Of a stretch of 64,000 nt of DNA, positions 61,666-64,000 are shown piece after piece. The position numbers were made by a program, and so were the translations under genes. Numbering within the stretch: the first letter of the stretch is position 1; each line of letters begins with the position of its first letter. The notes below the pieces were generated by a model. It ran no database searches and was not told where the DNA came from. It saw only the letters and a list, made by a program, of their open reading frames with translations. Source of the DNA: Lineus longissimus (lineage: Eukaryota > Nemertea > Pilidiophora > Heteronemertea > Lineidae). Where the stretch lies: assembly GCF_910592395.1 (NCBI RefSeq), contig NC_088316.1, forward strand, positions 7,938,001 to 8,002,000, in the 5' to 3' direction.

Positions 61666-63786
61666 TCATCGAGAATCAACAATTTGCCTAAGCTGTGGAA
61701 CGATCATCCCCTTACAACAGCTTGCAGTAATCAACGATGTGATAAAGTGGTCACAGTATATGCATTTGTCATTCTTCTTTTTAATGCCACACCTGCACTG
61801 ATCAGGCAATGTTTTGAACACATGCAACTGGCTGTGGTCGCGAGACTTTGCCATGTCTCGAGCCTCTGAAGCAATGCCCTGTTCCTTCAACCAAAAGAGT
61901 TGGACATACTCATGCTTGAATGTCAGAGCCCATTTGTTTTGAGCTGTTGTGAACTTCTGATACATGTCAATCTGCTGGTGTTTTGCTTCCCTGCCCTGCA
62001 TAGAATTTAATCCCAAACCAACACCAAACTTATGGTAGATAATAGTAGCATGGTAAGGAACAGCGTAACCAATGTGCCATATTGTGAGGGAAACTCCAGT
62101 AAGGAAAAGTGCATGAGCTGCATGGTACATCTTGCAAACATGCCTGAGTCGGACTAAGTCGCACTCAGAGAACTTTGTCTTTGAAAACAATGCAACAGCT
62201 TCCCTTAACACAGTGCAGCAGAAGTGCAGCACCAAAGGGCGGAGCCATTTCTTTCCAATCTCCTCCCCGTCCATTCTTGCAGAAAAGATGATGCTGGTCA
62301 AGTTATGGAACCCATTACAGAACTTAAGTGAATCTTCACCTGTAAATCTCACAGTACATTTAGAAGCTACACCTTTCCGAGAAAGTTGAGTTTGGACCTC
62401 TTTGTACCACTTGCAGATTCTGTGATGAAGTTTACCAGCTTTTATCTCATTTTTCAAAGCAGATAGATACCGTCCGATCGGTGAATCAACAAACTCTGGA
62501 CAATCCAAGTTTTTCTTCAGCACAGCCTCCTTGGTCCAATTGGTCACTTCCATCATCAACAAATTATTCATTTGTTGGCAAGCATTATTCTTCACATGAA
62601 GTGGGTCAATATAGCATTTATCAGTATATTTCCTGAGTACCGGGGCAAATTCCTGCCGTGACTGCTGCTGTGCAATGAACTTAGTAATCTTAGGGCGCTG
62701 AAAGACAGTTTTTTTCAATGCTGCCACTTTTTTAACCGTTTCTAGTCTTTCCAGATACCCCCATGGGTGCCAAGTATCATCTTCACTTTCCCCAATACTG
62801 CCATTTAATGTAGAAAGAGAACTTTGTGTTACATTACCAAAGGAGGAGGGGTAGGTTGCTGCATTTGATAGTTCACCACATGCAGATGCAATCCATTTGC
62901 AGTCACCCGGTATGAGTTCAAGACTAAATGTGACTTTGGTTTCAAGAACCTCATATTCTTTTCGTTCAATGGACCCCATATCTCCAATTATTTTAGCTAG
63001 ATGTGAAAAGAAAATGGGATCATCCTCGGCAAGATCTGCACCAAAAATGAGATAGTTGTGATCACAACTGGACACCTGGTCAACGGCGTTGACAAATGAG
63101 AGAAGTAGCGAAGTTTTAGTATTGTGCTTCCCCGACGGAGCACCATCGGCCCCAATGGCAATAGCAAAATTACCCCTGTTTTTTCCAAACCAATTCAAAC
63201 CACTGCCACTCTGCTCAACAAGAACACCATCTATTTTCAAATAGATTTCTGCTAGTTTCAAGAGCGTTGTCTCAAAATCCCTGTAAACTCCACCACAACC
63301 TTCTACTGGTTGAGTTCTAGTTTCTTCCATGATAGCATCTAATTCCTGTTTCAGTTCCTTGTATGTCAATGATTCTGGCTCACTATGACCTAGATTAGAA
63401 CATCTAATGGAGTTGTATTTTCTACTAGAAATCATCCCACCCTTATAAAGTGTTTCAACACACCTCACTACATTCTTTCTAGCATTTCTTTCCTGAATTT
63501 TCTTTCGCTTTTTCACCTTGCCCTTTTTAAACAATGCAGTTTTACATGACTTACTTCTTTGGATATAATCATTCAATTCATTAGGTGTGCAGAGCTTTAC
63601 AAGTGAGAGCCAAGTGGCATCTTTTACATTTTTGATATTGTTACCATGAATGAGCTTCATTGCCTTGGTGGTCTCCTTCATACGAGCGGAAGTTGTACTC
63701 CTACTCATCATGCACTGATCTGGATTAGCAGGGCTAAGATGCGTTGGAGTCTTTTGTTTGCCAGGTATTTGACCATTTTCTTGATC
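61666..63786 (-). CDS. long intact exon of an unrecognised protein (about 706 codons), possible transposase-like
   Basis: On the minus strand the open frame reaches to 63816. A good acceptor (CTTTATCCTTTCAG) ends at 63787, so the true exon probably starts at residue 11 of that frame, with earlier exons outside or unrecognised. Features, numbered from 63816: a basic region at 93-115 (KKGKVKKRKKIQER), a beta-rich core with FAIAIGADGAP (Asp224), YLIFGADLAEDD (Asp261) and LELIPGDCKW (Asp305) before GELSNAATY (Glu315), IDPLHVKNN (His407), and the block GLNSMQGREAKHQ (601-614). The C terminus has CRCG...CIYC (Cys674, 676, 685, 688). The Asp series could be an RNase H-fold nuclease core, which is inference. 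I recall similar multi-copy uncharacterised proteins in marine invertebrates but no name. Confidence 0.6.
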   Translation of the reverse strand, partial: DQENGQIPGKQKTPTHLSPANPDQCMMSRSTTSARMKETTKAMKLIHGNNIKNVKDATWLSLVKLCTPNELNDYIQRSKSCKTALFKKGKVKKRKKIQERNARKNVVRCVETLYKGGMISSRKYNSIRCSNLGHSEPESLTYKELKQELDAIMEETRTQPVEGCGGVYRDFETTLLKLAEIYLKIDGVLVEQSGSGLNWFGKNRGNFAIAIGADGAPSGKHNTKTSLLLSFVNAVDQVSSCDHNYLIFGADLAEDDPIFFSHLAKIIGDMGSIERKEYEVLETKVTFSLELIPGDCKWIASACGELSNAATYPSSFGNVTQSSLSTLNGSIGESEDDTWHPWGYLERLETVKKVAALKKTVFQRPKITKFIAQQQSRQEFAPVLRKYTDKCYIDPLHVKNNACQQMNNLLMMEVTNWTKEAVLKKNLDCPEFVDSPIGRYLSALKNEIKAGKLHHRICKWYKEVQTQLSRKGVASKCTVRFTGEDSLKFCNGFHNLTSIIFSARMDGEEIGKKWLRPLVLHFCCTVLREAVALFSKTKFSECDLVRLRHVCKMYHAAHALFLTGVSLTIWHIGYAVPYHATIIYHKFGVGLGLNSMQGREAKHQQIDMYQKFTTAQNKWALTFKHEYVQLFWLKEQGIASEARDMAKSRDHSQLHVFKTLPDQCRCGIKKKNDKCIYCDHFITSLITASCCKGMIVPQLRQIVDSR

Positions 63787-64000
63787 CTGAAAGGATAAAG
63801 AGCAATTGACATACATTTAGATCATCAACTATAATTGTACTTCCATCTGGCATGAAAATCCTGGCATTTTCCGGGGCTTAATTATCAGCTTAAATGTGCT
63901 CTTGCATCCATCTCAAACAGGTAGGTGTGAAACAAAGTCCAAACTGGTCACTTTCAGTGACAGATTTATATTATTGCTAATTGGACTGGTGACGTGATGA
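63787..64000. other. probable intron/upstream of the minus-strand gene
   Basis: It includes the acceptor for the long exon. No further coding exon is recognised before the window ends. Confidence 0.4.

Overview
This is animal nuclear DNA that has been invaded repeatedly by transposable elements. It is not bacterial: coding segments end at GT/AG splice sites, reading frames are short and decayed, and non-LTR retrotransposons, tRNA-derived SINEs, BEL/Pao and tyrosine-recombinase retrotransposons are all present. The element mix (BEL/Pao, Ngaro- and DIRS-type, CR1/L2 LINEs with a 2A peptide, Helentron, THAP/Kolobok-like transposase, tandem-repeat foldback elements), a P2X7-type C-terminal domain gene and many AGGCCTA words suggest a marine invertebrate. 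An echinoderm or hemichordate is my first guess, at low confidence.

Layout. 1-5 kb: two possible terminal exons of host genes, a degenerate tandem repeat and a MITE-like element. 6.3-22.3 kb: one minus-strand BEL/Pao retrotransposon in three pieces. An Ngaro/PAT-like element with textbook split direct repeats (6648-12197) separates the first two pieces and itself holds a foldback structure. A second insertion (about 13.0-19.85 kb) is bounded by 21-bp-phased CACGTG arrays and contains another foldback element that carries an SGNH-hydrolase-like reading frame. 22.4-25.8 kb: a CR1/L2-like LINE with ORF1 and an ORF2 that has a canonical 2A motif, fused to a second BEL fragment. 26.7-29 kb: a decayed LINE reverse transcriptase. 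30.7-36.1 kb: dispersed repeats with covarying hairpins at their ends, a SINE and a LINE 3' end.

38.4-39.45 kb: a spliced OB-fold/zinc-ribbon (RPA-like) gene. 40.7-41.8 kb: an L2-type LINE whose 3' tail matches that of the SINE. 42.0-43.0 kb: a Helentron remnant (Pif1-type helicase end plus APE-type endonuclease). 43.0-47.4 kb: a DIRS retrotransposon with inverted repeats, RT, RNase H and tyrosine recombinase. 47.5-51.7 kb: a nine-exon THAP-domain transposase pseudogene. 52.5-53.7 kb: a two-exon gene for a P2X7 'ballast'-type zinc domain.

53.95-57.93 kb: a virus-like cluster made of a protein-primed family B DNA polymerase on the plus strand and tightly packed, partly overlapping small genes on the minus strand (a membrane protein, a repeat protein, a zinc-ribbon protein). 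58.9-60.4 kb: a spliced unknown gene. It converges on a long intact minus-strand exon (61.67-63.79 kb) for an unrecognised protein with a C-terminal cysteine knuckle. The polymerase cluster and this last protein are the best candidates for something undescribed. Many coding breaks are single-base changes in homopolymers, so some apparent pseudogenes could be consensus errors.
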